Source: Phoronis australis
Lineage: Eukaryota > Phoronida > Phoronidae
Direction: 5' to 3'
Length of the DNA stretch: 64,000 nucleotides
Assembly (NCBI GenBank): GCA_002633005.1
Contig: NMRA01000383.1
Location: 277,586 to 341,585, forward strand
Shown: in pieces, positions 1 to 53,430 of the stretch
How positions within the stretch are numbered: the first letter of the stretch is position 1
How the letters are laid out: every line of letters starts with the position of its first letter
Made by a program: the position numbers and the translations under genes
Notes under the pieces: generated by a model
Database searches by the model: none
Told to the model about the DNA's origin: nothing
The model's input: only the letters and a program-made list of their open reading frames with translations

Positions 1-89
1 TTTCCATTAAATTGCCATGAGCACTACATATACATGTACATCATTCAAGCATAATTTTAGTTTCACAAACTAATTTATTTTCATTGCAG

Positions 90-222
90 GAAAAAAGTTC
101 ACTGTTATTGTGAGGCGAGCTTCAACGAACATGTTACCCACGACGTGAAGGTACACCTTACCAGGGTTTTGAAACACAGACATCTACTTTTAAACGAAAC
201 CACTGAGAACAAGGGGTTCTAA
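90..222 (+). other. Possible 3'-terminal coding exon of an upstream gene
   Basis: A good acceptor (TTTATTTTCATTGCAG, ending 89) opens a 43-codon frame to TAA at 220-222, beginning KKVHCYCEASFNEH. Cys and His are frequent but no finger pattern is complete. One open frame of this length after an acceptor is not rare, so this is only a candidate. Confidence 0.15.
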
Positions 223-1298
223 ACTGTGAAGACTCGCCCATCAGTTGTTCCATGTGGCCTGTCGGACAGGGGTGAAAAATTGTTGCAGCAAATGAAAGCG
301 AGTGTAGAATCTTCTTCTAGAATTGTGACAGCAAAAGGAAAAAAAAAATAAATAGCCAGTGAAGTCAAAGAATGATGATGAGCTTACCCATGGGGAGGGA
401 CTGGAGGAGAGTGCAACAGCACTTAACGAGATGATTCAAAGATTCCCACTCATAAACGTCTGGGGTCTAAAAATTGGTCAGAAGTTGTGTGTGCTGATAA
501 AAGGGGTGGGATTTTACTTGATGTTTTACTGATAACATTGATAAAGATTGTCTTGTGGCACCCGTGTGGCTTGAAAGTACATTGTGTTTGACTCTTCTGT
601 TTTGTTGTCTTGGTCCAATGTTCACCTGCATCATCAGTTCATGATCTCCAGTTTAATGTGACATTGAAAAAGATTGCCAAGACAGTTATAATACACACAC
701 TATATTGAGATTTTCTCAAAACGTAGTCAACATGTTGTCATTAACGTCACTTCAACTACATCTGTATAGTGATTTACACAGGAAATCAACAACAATATTA
801 TAGCACTGCTATTATAATATTAATCTTTTATCACACATATCTCCAAACTTGGTCTTACAAAAATATATAAAATATTGCTTTAGGAAAATCAACATTACAA
901 ATCCATTGAACATTTCCCACGAATTACTTTTGGAATGTGTTAGACTAAATCATCACTGAATCATAGACAATGTATTTAGGACTGATTGCTAGTATAATAC
1001 TCTCTCACTAGGAAATCAACAACAACATCAAAGCAATTTCTACAATAACCATAGACATTTATTTTCTTCTAAAATACTAACCGGTCGGAACAATTGTATG
1101 TAAGTATTGCCCAATGACACTTAGTATGGCCATTTAAATCTACCTAAACACAACAAAAAATGTACTGGTTCTGTTAAAGATCCTTTTGAAATAACACAAA
1201 TATAGAAAGAAACTTGAAGAAAAAAGTTCAAAACAAAACGTCAAAATACTATCAGATCAGACAACTAAGAACCACAGACTTTGTAAATCTGAATAAAC

Positions 1299-1461
1299 TA
1301 CCGTAATCGTTCGGGTTAACGCCCTGGGCGGTTAAATTGGCGAATCCAAAAAATTGGGGGAGGGCGGTTAACCGAGCAGTGGGCGGCTAAATCGAAAATC
1401 CACTTAAAGTCGGGGATGGGCGGTTAACTGAGCATGGGCGTTAACCCGAACTATTACGGTA
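1299..1461. mobile_element. Short inverted-repeat DNA element (TACCGTAA family)
   Basis: Terminal inverted repeats: TACCGTAATCGTTCGGGTTA at the left and its near-perfect complement at 1442-1461, one mismatch. The interior has repeated GGGCGGTTAA motifs and no coding capacity. TA at both ends fits a TA target duplication, as in Tc1/mariner-type MITEs. A second, diverged copy lies inverted at 16277-16708. Confidence 0.7.
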
Positions 1462-1539
1462 TATTGACTTAACAACCTTCAGCACTGGACTTAAATGATT
1501 TCATTCACGAGGTTTCTGCTTGCTATGCCTGTAGGAGGC

Positions 1540-1665
1540 ATACCTGGCATGCCACATTCACCACAGAAAGGAATGTCCTCGTGCTGTGACGCAGTGTGGC
1601 ATCAGGCTTACTCTTTCCGTGAAACGTTGATCACAGATGGGACACTGAATCGACTTGGTTCCTGA
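1540..1665 (-). pseudogene. C2H2 zinc-finger fragment broken by a one-base frameshift
   Basis: On the minus strand TKSIQCPICDQRFTERVSL starts a C2H2 finger (C-x2-C). After the first His the frame runs into TGA. One base away the sequence continues HEDIPFCGECGMPG, which would complete H-x3-H and begin another C-x2-C. An acceptor-like CTCAG precedes the finger. It is either a decayed exon or a sequencing indel. No gene is assigned. Confidence 0.35.
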
Positions 1666-3668
1666 GCACGATGCTTCATGCTGTGTTTTACTATATTGGT
1701 AAAAATCTCTTGACGAAAGCAACGCGTCAATCACGTGACTGGTAAAGGTCTTGCTTTGTTGTAGTGTCACTGTATTTTATTGCCATGTGGTCATACGAAG
1801 TCGATTTCTTAGTTCCTGAACGAGGTTCCACAACACACACACACACACTCCGTTGTGACATGCAGCAGTTGTACTACTCTTTTTTGAAGGAGTGGACGTT
1901 AACACCCGGAAGGACTCGTCGTGTGACTACAGTTCAATTGAAAAAAATTAAACACATTTCAGTTATGTTTGTTAGACTAAATCTCACTTAGAAATAATGA
2001 AAAAACGATGAAATGTAATTAATAATTAACTCATCTAATAATTCAGGTTCCGTATTATTCTAAAATTATTGACATAATACCGTAACTTGAACGACTATTC
2101 AGGCCAATGCAGAGAAAAAAAATGTACGTTCAAGATCGCTTTTTTGCGTTCACAATCGCCATAGAGAATTAACGACATATCGTTCCCGATCGCCGTCTCA
2201 CACAAGGACCTGCTTGTATTGGTAAACATCTCAAATTGTTTCACAAATCATAGCTAACAAAGGTGAGGGACGATTAAACTATAAACGTCACACGTCTCTT
2301 CTTAAGAACCCTGAAATTGCTAATAACAAGGCATTTTACCGAAAAGCCATTGCTTTCTGAGCTCTTTATTTTAAAAAATAAGCAAAAGCCAAGTATTATT
2401 TCAGATCCACAACGAAGGACGCTTTTCTGTGTGTATTTAAGCAGAAAATGACCCTTTAACTCAAGGGGTACGCGGCTGTCGTCTGCCATTTTTGGTGCAA
2501 GGTCTCGTTCTCGATCGCCTTCCGGGCGTTCGATCGCGGGTTGGCCGGGGTGATTCTTCCCGCCCGGGAATTTCATAGTTTTTATGAAAGCATGTGTAAT
2601 TTTCAATATGAAATGTCTTCAAATGGTTTTCACAGTCAACTGTCAAAGAAGCTGTACCGCTGACAGGCTCAAGGCCGAAACCAATGAGAACTAGAATTCC
2701 TCTTTAAATCATATAAATGATAGTATGTTTATTCGATCTGTAAACAGCAAATTACAAAACATTAGAAACTAATTAATCTAAATAACAATTACTTGTCAAA
2801 CACTATTTATAATTCCGATATAAACATAAGTTACCGTAATAAGATTCCTAGCTAATTATTTTGGTAAATCTAAACACATTACTGATCTAATTTCCATGAT
2901 AACTGCATCATATTCAAACAAACTTGTATTAAACTATTTAAACTTTCGTTATTTCTTATTCACGCTATTTTTCATAATAGTCAAACATATTTCTGAGCTT
3001 TCTATTTGACAATAATTCTAAATAAACCTTATTTTACTTAAAAATTACAATACGAATAATAGTAAATAACTACTTACTTCTGTGGAGGAATCAAAGTCCT
3101 GCTACATTGGTTTTAACTTCATAAACTGCTTCACTACGTCTTAACCTGTTTACATCTCCGTTCTGAACTGCTGTAAAATGCCTTCTCATTCAGAATTTAT
3201 ATGATTCTAACCCTATGACTAATCTAGTCACTTTCATGATTTTACTTGCCCTTACCAAATTTGTCACCGAATTCTCTTGTCAATAAATAGCTGTACTACG
3301 AACATGGCCATATTTAAAGGTTATTTCTTGGAATATATCCAATTATACATAGAATTCACTACAACTGCTGCACGGAACTACAATGTATATGAGTAACACT
3401 ATTACATAATAAGCCATGTTTCCTAGAGTCATCAACCCACACACTGCACTCATGCCATCAGCTGTAGTCCCATGCCCGATTCTAACGTACACATAAACAC
3501 AACAGAAGCCTAATCAATTTGATACACGAAATATCGTAATAGGCTATCTCATTCCTAAAGCCAACCCCCCATACTCGGTATAGGCAAATCTTTGGTATAG
3601 GCGAGCAATCACAAAGTTAAGCAAGTCGTAAATCTCGCTCATCATAAGGCTCAATTCTGTTCGGGTAT

Positions 3669-3903
3669 CATGCCAACACCTAGACTAAAAATGGGGGGCT
3701 CGAATTTATGAGATTGTGGACCTTTTACCAAGATTCACAGGGTACGTTCAGAGCTATGAATTGCATGTGCATTCTCCTAATTTTTAGTGGACTTTTGTCT
3801 CGTTTTCTACTTTTTTTTTGTTTCTCTGAGGTGGACCTTTTCATTGCCCACTTTGCCGCCTCGATTCTCCAGACCGAACCCTCCCCTCCTGAGTGCACTC
3901 ATG
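3669..3903. mobile_element. Non-autonomous DNA element, CATG-ended family, free-standing copy
   Basis: Shares most of its length with 5559-5802 (both contain GGGGGGCTCGAATT, TTTTTAGTGGACTTTT and TCTGAGG.GGACC). The ends are CATG..CATG with short imperfect inverted repeats, flanked by GGTAT (3664-3668) and GGTAC (3904-3908), a near-perfect 5-base target duplication. No ORF of note. Confidence 0.55.
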
Positions 3904-4067
3904 GGTACTAAGTGGAAGCTTAAATTCCCAATGTAGCGTACAGTCGCACGCACATTAGATGTCTCTCTTGTTGTTGTTGTTGACCCAGCGGTTTACACGC
4001 GTATAATAATAATGCCGTAACATTGGCTCATACAACTTTATTTATGATATGATACGAGTAATAATAC

Positions 4068-4162
4068 GATTTTCAATACGGTGAACGATTCACGATACGA
4101 TACGATACGATTTTCAATACGGTGAACGATTTACGATACGATACGATACGATTTTCAATACG
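4068..4162. repeat. 41-base tandem repeat, about 2.3 copies
   Basis: Units begin at 4068, 4109 and 4150 with GATTTTCAATACGGTGAACG; each also contains a run of CGATA pentamers. Near-perfect, so recent. Confidence 0.85.
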
Positions 4163-5139
4163 GTTAAACCTGAAACAATTAATAAAGATAATACAATATC
4201 TAATACAAATTGAAGTACCAAATACACCATACTAAAATACAGAAAATTGCATATCTAATAATATTATATCAACTCACAATTTGGCAAAAAATAGTTAGCA
4301 GAAACTTGTAGTTACAACAATTTCTATTACAACACTTTCTATGAGTTAATCAAATAATCAAAGAACTGAGAATAGTTGTTTCTATGGTCAAAGTTTATAG
4401 TAAAACATCAAGAAACAAAGTTGTCTCTTACCAACGCTGGGTATCTGTGATATTTTTTAAGCAAGCAGCAGCCTCTCTCCAAGCAATATGAATTTTAGAG
4501 TAGCTAACAGAATATTTATACTGAACACAAGAAAGGTGGGCGAGATAATTCAAAACATGAAAACCCACAAACTTCCTCCAAAATGCTACATCTAGTTCCA
4601 AAACAATTCTCTGAACAAGGTCGCTGGTTCCAAAACAATTCTGTGAATCAATCTGCTGGACTCCAGCAATGAACCCAAGTCATTACCAATTATGGTGCAG
4701 GACAATCAAGAGTTGAGTAATTCCGATGGACAAATAACAGATTATTGTTGTTGTCGGAAATGCCTCATCCCAATGCTGACAGGTTTTCAAAGACTTTAAG
4801 TTACACAACTTGCAAAACAAGGCACAATTGTTATTATAAACATCCCATAACTGGTAACAGACATGTGATGAATCACTTCCCATGAACTCCTAGGAGGTTA
4901 CAAATTTTGGTAAACAACCAATACGTTTAATTAATTATACACTAGTCACTAAAATTGCATAACATTGCTTTTAATTAGACTAATTATCTACAGCATCAAA
5001 AAATGTACCAACATCCAGCGTTTATTAGGTTATGTAGGACCCAAGAAAACGCCCAGTTTTTTTGCCAATTTTGGAACATCATATCTCAGAATTGGCTTGT
5101 CGGATTCACATGCAACTTTCGGGTACTATGCTCTATGTA

Positions 5140-5256
5140 TGGAATTCCAAGTCTGCCTGTACATAACGCGTGCAGATTTTACACGTAAGGTGACGCTAGG
5201 GGCTTTCCATATAAAAAAGCCTGCACGCGTTACGGACTGACAGGCTTGGAATTCCA
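5140..5256. repeat. Imperfect inverted repeat with 36-base arms
   Basis: Left arm 5140-5175 and right arm 5221-5256 (TGGAATTCCAAG.. against its complement) with six or so mismatches and a 45-base spacer. It abuts the inverted-repeat element that starts at 5276. Likely a small foldback element. Confidence 0.6.
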
Positions 5257-5275
5257 TATCTACGCTCTGCTGTTA

Positions 5276-5971
5276 CCGGGATTTTCCTTAGATAAGCCCA
5301 TGGGCGTGTATTCGGAAAATGAAAATTCTTAGGCGTATTACTAACACCAAGTAAACGCCCGGGAATTTTATTCGGACAAGGGGGCGTATAAACGGAAAGT
5401 CATAGTTTTGCTGATTTTGATATTTTTTACTTGAAACTGTGTTTTTCAATTTTATGTTAATAAATGCATAGTTCGTCAACATCTTGTTCGTTTTTGTAAA
5501 TGGCAAATACTCCACACAACTGAATTTGTGACAAAAAGTTGAGTGGGAGTGGGCTTCTCATGCGCGCGCCCAGCCTTCAATATGGGGGGCTCGAATTCCT
5601 GACGATGTGAACCTTTTACTAACAAAAATAGTCAGTCGATTAAAAAAATAAGAAAAAAAAAACACGATCGGAGCTGTACGTGCTGTGAATTTGAATTCTG
5701 CGTTTGCGTCTTTTTAGTGGACTTTTTATCTCGTTTTCTCGGACTTTTTGTTCCTCTGAGGCGCACCTTTTTGCCCACTTCGCCCCTCTGGGTGTGCGCA
5801 TGCTTCTAAGAGGAAATTTTCCGAATAAACGCCCCACTATCTGGACACTTGACACCAGAAACTGTAACACCAAATAAACAATAAACGCCCATAGGCGTTT
5901 ATTCGGCATAATTTTCCGAAAAAGCATCCGTGGGCGTTTCTTCGGATGAGCTTATCTACGGAAAATCCCGG
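5276..5971. mobile_element. DNA element with CCGGGATTTTCCG termini, carrying a nested insertion
   Basis: Terminal repeats CCGGGATTTTCCTTAGATAA (5276-5295) and its complement ending 5971. The interior has many GGGCGTTTATTCGG-type subrepeats in both orientations. A different element occupies 5559-5802. A shorter relative without that insertion is at 55214-55603. No protein is encoded, so it is presumed to be mobilised in trans. Confidence 0.7.
5559..5802. mobile_element. Nested CATG-ended DNA element with 5-base target duplication
   Basis: Ends CATGCGCGCGCCCAG and its complement CTGGGTGTGCGCATG (13 of 15 paired), flanked by CTTCT at 5554-5558 and 5803-5807. The host element's other copy at 55214-55603 reads through this point as GGGCTTTTAAGAGGA with nothing inserted, so the boundaries are supported by an empty site. 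Related to 3669-3903. Confidence 0.75.
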
Positions 5972-7244
5972 GAGTGCATTGTTTTCAAAATGTTCCACTT
6001 TTCCATGAGGGACTATCAAAATTGGATCTGAATGAAATTTATGAAAGAAAAAACTTTAAATTTGCATAAAACGAGAACGAAAGGATACCTTAGCTTCTAG
6101 TGATCATATCACGAAGCTTTACAACACACAAAATTTGCTCAGTATTATTGATCCTGTTGCTCAGTGTTATTGATCCTGTTGCTTCACTACGAATGTACAT
6201 TTCTTTTTATTAAAGTCTACTAAAAAGCATGGTCACGCGAACTAATTAATGGCAGATTGACATAAAAAAAATCAAATTCTACGGATTTTCTACTTTCAGA
6301 AAATGCATACTTTTTTCCGTGTTACATTCTATAGTTTTGTGGATATTTTGATAAAAGTATATTCCTGTCGACAAGGTCCTACCATAACCTTATTCAAATA
6401 TACAACGCCTTGGGACACATGCATTACGGCGTTTTCTCGTTGCCGACAACTTGTTCGATTCTAATAGCCCAACAACAAGTTGGGAAGTGACCCCTGCAGC
6501 CAATATCTTGCACGACTGATTAACGCTATTCTGACATTTATGTTCGAAAATTGCTCTCAACTCAAAAAGATCGTATCTAGCCTAACTGGGCTGTGCTGTC
6601 AAAAATAAAACTTAATTTATAACATATTTGAACATAAACCAATAGCATTTCCGAATTCCTCGTCAAATGCTGATCAAGTTTAGTTTTTGAATCGCCAAGA
6701 TGGCCCAGCTACAACTGAAATTTCGACAATTTATTCTCCCGAACGGACTGTGATTGACTGCGTTCATACGTGGTCTATAATAAGCCTGAGCTGAGTTGCA
6801 TAAAAAAAAGTTATCCGCTGGATAAGTTTGATTGTTGCATGAGTTTATTGTTAAACAACCATTCAACAATAACAACGTGACGCGTGATAATGTGACGCCA
6901 TTGTTGCTATACTGCATATAACTTTTTATGCTTCTGGGCCCCGGTGGATAATTGGCCTGCCTGTTGTCATACCAGACAAAAGAAGCTAAATGTTTTCACA
7001 CGCTGACAACCCTTGAAGTCTGAATGGGAGAACGCCGTCATGTCCTGTCCAAGGTCGTCTGAGTTATAGCTATTACACAACTCACTCAGAGACTAGAGGA
7101 GACTTGTGGCCGGTTGCACAAAGTTGATCCCTAAATCTTCTGCCTGTTTTTGTCGCTCTTTACTCACAGATGATAATTTTTTCTATCGGTTTATCTTTAT
7201 TAGCGTGGCCGTTTTCCCGCCTTCTCCTAGGCGGATTTGCGGGA

Positions 7245-7616
7245 NNNNNNNNNNNNNNNNNNNNNNNNNNNNNNNNNNNNNNNNNNNNNNNNNNNNNNNN
7301 NNNNNNNNNNNNNNNNNNNNNNNNNNNNNNNNNNNNNNNNNNNNNNNNNNNNNNNNNNNNNNNNNNNNNNNNNNNNNNNNNNNNNNNNNNNNNNNNNNNN
7401 NNNNNNNNNNNNNNNNNNNNNNNNNNNNNNNNNNNNNNNNNNNNNNNNNNNNNNNNNNNNNNNNNNNNNNNNNNNNNNNNNNNNNNNNNNNNNNNNNNNN
7501 NNNNNNNNNNNNNNNNNNNNNNNNNNNNNNNNNNNNNNNNNNNNNNNNNNNNNNNNNNNNNNNNNNNNNNNNNNNNNNNNNNNNNNNNNNNNNNNNNNNN
7601 NNNNNNNNNNNNNNNN
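7245..7616. other. Assembly gap (372 N)
   Basis: Unsequenced. It is followed directly by a C homopolymer (7618-7632), a likely cause of the break. The apparent open frames across it are artefacts. It lies about 700 bases upstream of the NR5A start and may hide promoter or 5' UTR. Confidence 0.99.
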
Positions 7617-7921
7617 TCCCCCCCCCCCCCCCGCCTTATCGTATCCTAGATTCGCTACTGTTCTCAGAGGGAGACTTCAGCTCACTGAGAACCCAACTAA
7701 GAAGTTTTACGAAAGTTCTACTGTCCAACTCATTTACGTAATCAGGGTAATGTCGTTGCGCCACTGGTTTGCTCAGAAGTCTAGACCGTTGCATAATGTG
7801 GGCTTCACTAATGACATAGGGCCCGTGTACTCTTGTCTCGTAGAATGAGTATTTACCGCTGACATACACGTGGTGTTTGCATTCTGGACTCGTTATGACG
7901 ACGTAATATAGACTAGCTTCA

Positions 7922-7972
7922 CTGGTACCCGTGGTAGAAGCTACCGGTTACGTAAGCTACTACGGGTACCAG
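7922..7972. repeat. Imperfect palindrome
   Basis: CTGGTACCCGTGGTAG..  pairs with ..CTACTACGGGTACCAG around a short centre CCGGTTACG. It lies eight bases before the target duplication of the next element and just upstream of NR5A exon 1. Confidence 0.6.
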
Positions 7973-7988
7973 AGCAGCACCTTGAGGA

Positions 7989-8054
7989 CTCGCTGGTTCC
8001 CTACGTGCCGCTAGGAGGTCAATAGCTAGTCTAGGCACGCAGGGGACCAGCAAG
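7989..8054. mobile_element. 66-base miniature element, little more than two terminal repeats, 9-base TSD
   Basis: Starts CTCGCTGGTTCCCTACGTGC and ends with the near complement GGCACGCAGGGGACCAGCAAG. Flanked by CCTTGAGGA at 7980-7988 and 8055-8063, a perfect 9-base target duplication. Same termini as the 561-base element at 56941-57501. A 9-base duplication suggests Mutator-like transposition; superfamily not proven. Confidence 0.75.
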
Positions 8055-8299
8055 CCTTGAGGACAAAATATGAGTCTGCGCAAACACTTGTCGGTGACCT
8101 AAGGTCGACCATTGTCGGCGCAAACGATTTATTTAATCCCAGCGAAATACCTTTTGCGCTTACTGTCGACCCGACGTGCAACCAGTGAAAGCGGCGACAA
8201 CATTTTAGAGATTTGGTGATTTTACTAAGAATTCTTCTCATGTAAAGCCAGACTAAGCGTTCTGAGAGCCGGGTTCATGTGTACGTTTTTCGTATTGAA

Positions 8300-49579
<41,280 letters not shown>

Positions 49580-52500
49580 AATTAAAGACCCACGTCATCA
49601 AGCCAAAATCACACAATTTCAAACTTTAATACATCAAGTTATCGCCAGCGAATCTTTGTGTTGAATGAATCAATGAACTTCTGCTTTCATTCCATGGTTT
49701 TTGTCTCGTGTTATTGGGAATGCCAACATCCCAAAAGATGGCGCTGCATGGTACTTCAACAGCGGGCAAACAGGTGACAAGTGTGCCATGCACAGAGTTG
49801 TGGACAAATGAATGGGAAGGTATTGTTCCATTCTTGCTTACAACTTAAAGCTCAAATTAAAAACATCATTCCATTGAATATTTATGCTATGCCATGATGG
49901 AACAAGATTTCTGTCGGCCTACATTATTCTCTGTTTAAAGTTGTATACTTAACTCGTCTTGACAAGTTTGTAGAACACGTCAAGTAGACTAGAGTAGCTG
50001 CAGTACATGAGTAAATAATAATAAGACAAAGTGACGGGGAAATCCCCGTCATGACGATTGAGTGGAAACGAAATTCACCGTAGGAATTGGAACGGCCATA
50101 ATGACTGGTTAGTCTCCATGGTGACGAGGAAACGGCGTTTTGTCACAACTTTTTGCACGCACTGCACTTAGCATTCAATGTCGATGTCATTTCCTTTTCA
50201 TATCAGAAATCAGGTGGTATCATAGCAGTTCTTGTTGTAGTTGTAACTGTATTCACTAGGTGGCGTTAATGAAGAATTGCTGTCACGAGGAAGTATCATT
50301 AACTTGTTAATGGTACCAGTTAACTCGTTTTTGGTACCCAGTCTTTTTCGTAGTGTCAAAACAGATAGTTGGCACAGGACCATTTTGTAAGGAAATTGCA
50401 GAAGAACTATCACAGATAATGTAAACACGGATAACTTGCTGTGAAGATGACTTTTGAAATGAGCAGTGTGGACCATTAATTGGGTCAAACATCACAGAGA
50501 ATCTGGAAATAGCAGATTGACCAGATGACGTTCAGTTTGGAGCATCGAGTTTCAAAGCAAGAGTGTGTGTTCTTGTGCAGTGATATCTTGTGAGGTGTTG
50601 GGAGCTCTTCCTAGGTACACGGTCCACACGCCTGCACTGTAATTGTACACTGTATGTTCAGTCTAAGGTAGAAATTGTGTTAGTGAAGAGGTTGAGATTC
50701 ATAGAAAATCTGAACAACATTAGTTTGCCCAGTGTTAACACACATTTTTGTGTATGGAAACTAGCTAAACCAAGTTTAATTTTGTCAAACATCACAAAAA
50801 ATAATGTAGACCACAACAGATTGTCCTCAGTGTCTAAATTTCTGTCTGGACCGAAAAAGTTTGTCCAGTAAACAAACAATTACCTGAAAAATGTTAATTC
50901 TTAATGTTCATGTTTTTCATATTGTTAATTATCTGTGAATACGGGTATACGGATGTTGACTTAGAAAGAAATAACAACCTGTTAGAAACGTTTGTTTTGC
51001 ACAAGTTTAGAGGTAACTTCCATTTTGGTGTCGTTTCCAAATTTATTTGGAAAGCTTAGGTTAAATTGTTAAATACTATATGTGTGTTAGGGTGCAATAT
51101 TTGTGGATAACCGTTATTGGGAGTTTTATTATGTGATCTTTACTTCTTAAACAGAGCTTTGTGGGAGAATTAAAAATGAAGGAAGGGTCCCTTTTTAACC
51201 AGGTTTCTTGTCAATTTGACCCATCGCCAGGATAACGACTGATGGCTTAACTGACCAATCAGAATGCAGCATTCTTGATACACCTTCGTGTGCGTTTCCA
51301 AGCTGCCATTTTACCCAGCAAACAATACGGTGTCGTGTAAAACTTATTGTAGTCTATATCTCAAGAACTTGCGTGATAAGGATGGGGATACAGTGTTGAT
51401 ATGGCGTGACGCGTTATTGTGATACCGTTATGCAGCTTGAGAAGAATATCCCGTCATCTTTTGGGCATCTCCTAAGCCGAAAAATGACGTCGAAAGGTTT
51501 GAAGTATGTATCAAAACTGCGAACCGCCACATACACGAGGAGCTGAACTTGCCAGTGTTGCTTGATTACTCGATGGTTAAACACAAATATATTTTTTTCC
51601 GAAATTGAGAAATTCGATCGGCACAGGGAGGGGCACTGGATTACTGAACTCAAAGCCTTGTTCGAGCTATTGTCACGAAAAAATTAATAGAATTACTTTT
51701 TGATGAGAACCTCTAGTATACACTTTGCCTGTAGAGTTACAGAGAGCCAATTTTGAACTTGTAAAATTTGATATTTAGATTTATGAAGCTTTAAAAAAGG
51801 AATTTGAGTAAATTATTTTTGTAAATAGACATTTTTGCCTCTGCACCAGACTTCATTGTCATTTTTGTAGCCATACCACAGTTTAATGATCATGCTATGT
51901 TTAAAAGTAAATGCAAGCTACCTTTATGCAGTGGAACTGCAAAAAAGGCGAAGTTCGTCAGAAGGTAAGCCTAACTTGATTGTCTTAATGGTGCAATTAC
52001 CTGCATTAATTTGACTTGGACACAGCCCTACACCTAATGGAGCTAACTGCTTGCTGTGGACAAGATGAGTGTGTACTTGAGCTATAAACCCAAGTTTTTT
52101 TAATCGAAATATTTTATTCGAAGATTAGATAAGGCGTAAACAGTGCTATCGACTCGACCTACTTTACTCAGGGAGTCCCACGGGCAGTTGTGACCTACTT
52201 TTCATTTGGTGGAGAGAGAGAGAGAAACGCTTTTATTTACAATACATAATAATAAAACATTGATTAAAATTTGATTTCAATTAGGAGGCTTTCTAAAGGT
52301 TATTGACCGCTAATAAGAAGGTCCCCTGTACAAGACGAACAAATGGAAATGCAAAAATCAGTAGGAATACTTAAGAAAACAGTGAATTTTGCGGAGTTAA
52401 ACAGACGACAGAATAAAAACATTGGTGAATCTTCACTGGTTTTGTTCGAAAGATCCTAAAATATATGTCACCGTACAGATAATTCGACTTGGAGATACAT

Positions 52501-53343
52501 ACCCAGCTTTACATGAACATATCGCATCAGTGGCCTTAATTGCCATTTGTCAGGTGAAGGTGAATCCCGTGTGGGGGTCTTCGGATTTTCGCTGGCTCAG
52601 AAATACTATTCCTTGAACACTTGTTTTTTCATCGTCTCCTTTGCAAATTCCCACATCAAAAACGTAGGATTCTCTGCTGAAAAGCATCGCCTGTTGTCTT
52701 TGTCGAAGTGTTTTCGGATAGTGCAAAAAACTTATCGATTCCACTAGGAACGTCGTTTAGCGACAGTGTATTTGCCCGTGGCATCTTGTTTGTTTGTCGG
52801 GTGTCTCGTGACTTTTCGCAAGGGGGCGGAACTTGCGATAGATCAATTGTGGAATCCATGCCTGTCACGGTTTTAGTTCTGTTGAATAGCCTCCCGAGGC
52901 TAATTGTTTATTGTTTTTGTTATTGTAATTAAAGCGTTTGTTTTATTTAAACTGCATAATTATTTAGATAACAATCAAAATGACACGTATCACATTGTAC
53001 TCATTCAGGTTACACCTGTTACAAGCTTAATGCCCATCACCTAGATATATATATTCAGGACATCCAGATTGACGTGCTAAGAGCTTTTGGGAAATCAATG
53101 AGGGGGCGCTGGAAAGCATGATTGTCGGCGTTAACCTGAAGTGTCAATTGTTCATGTGAAACCGATTTTAGCAAACTAGTATATTACAATGATCCATTTT
53201 GCACTGTTGGTATGAAATTGGAGGTGGTGTTCAGCTGAGCAGTTACGGGAATTCCTGGTGGTTATATTTTTAATCAGGTGTTTATAGTGTATTGGTGGGG
53301 GCTCTTCGCATGTTTTGAAAGTGGTGGAACCACCAGCGATTAG

Positions 53344-53430
53344 TTGGTATGTGAACAGGGTTTTTATCATGAAATTACCCATGTTGGCATGTGAACAGGG
53401 TTTTTGTCATCAAATTTCCCATGTTTGCAA
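53344..53430. repeat. Direct repeat of about 42 bases, two copies
   Basis: GTTGG.ATGTGAACAGGGTTTTT.TCATNAAATT.CCCATG occurs twice in tandem in the intergenic region. Confidence 0.8.

Larger units (their letters stand above)
1462..8299. other. Upstream region of NR5A, no firm gene
   Basis: Apart from the elements listed, this stretch has AT-rich sequence with short chance ORFs. Bases 2074-2600 contain repeated CGATCG and AACGACTA motifs and look like another decayed repeat. Bases 7617-8299 presumably hold the NR5A promoter or 5' UTR, but I see no TATA box or initiator that I would defend. Confidence 0.5.

Noticed and set aside
2274-2646. 110- and 61-residue overlapping minus ORFs
   Set aside because: No family resemblance; the area has repeat-like CGATCG motifs.
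7106-7848. Long open frames across the N run
   Set aside because: They exist only because N is translated as X.
50032-50051. TGACGGGGAAATCCCCGTCA stem-loop
   Set aside because: Looks like a bacterial terminator but lacks a U-tract role in animal DNA, and is not a histone 3' stem-loop; treated as a chance palindrome.
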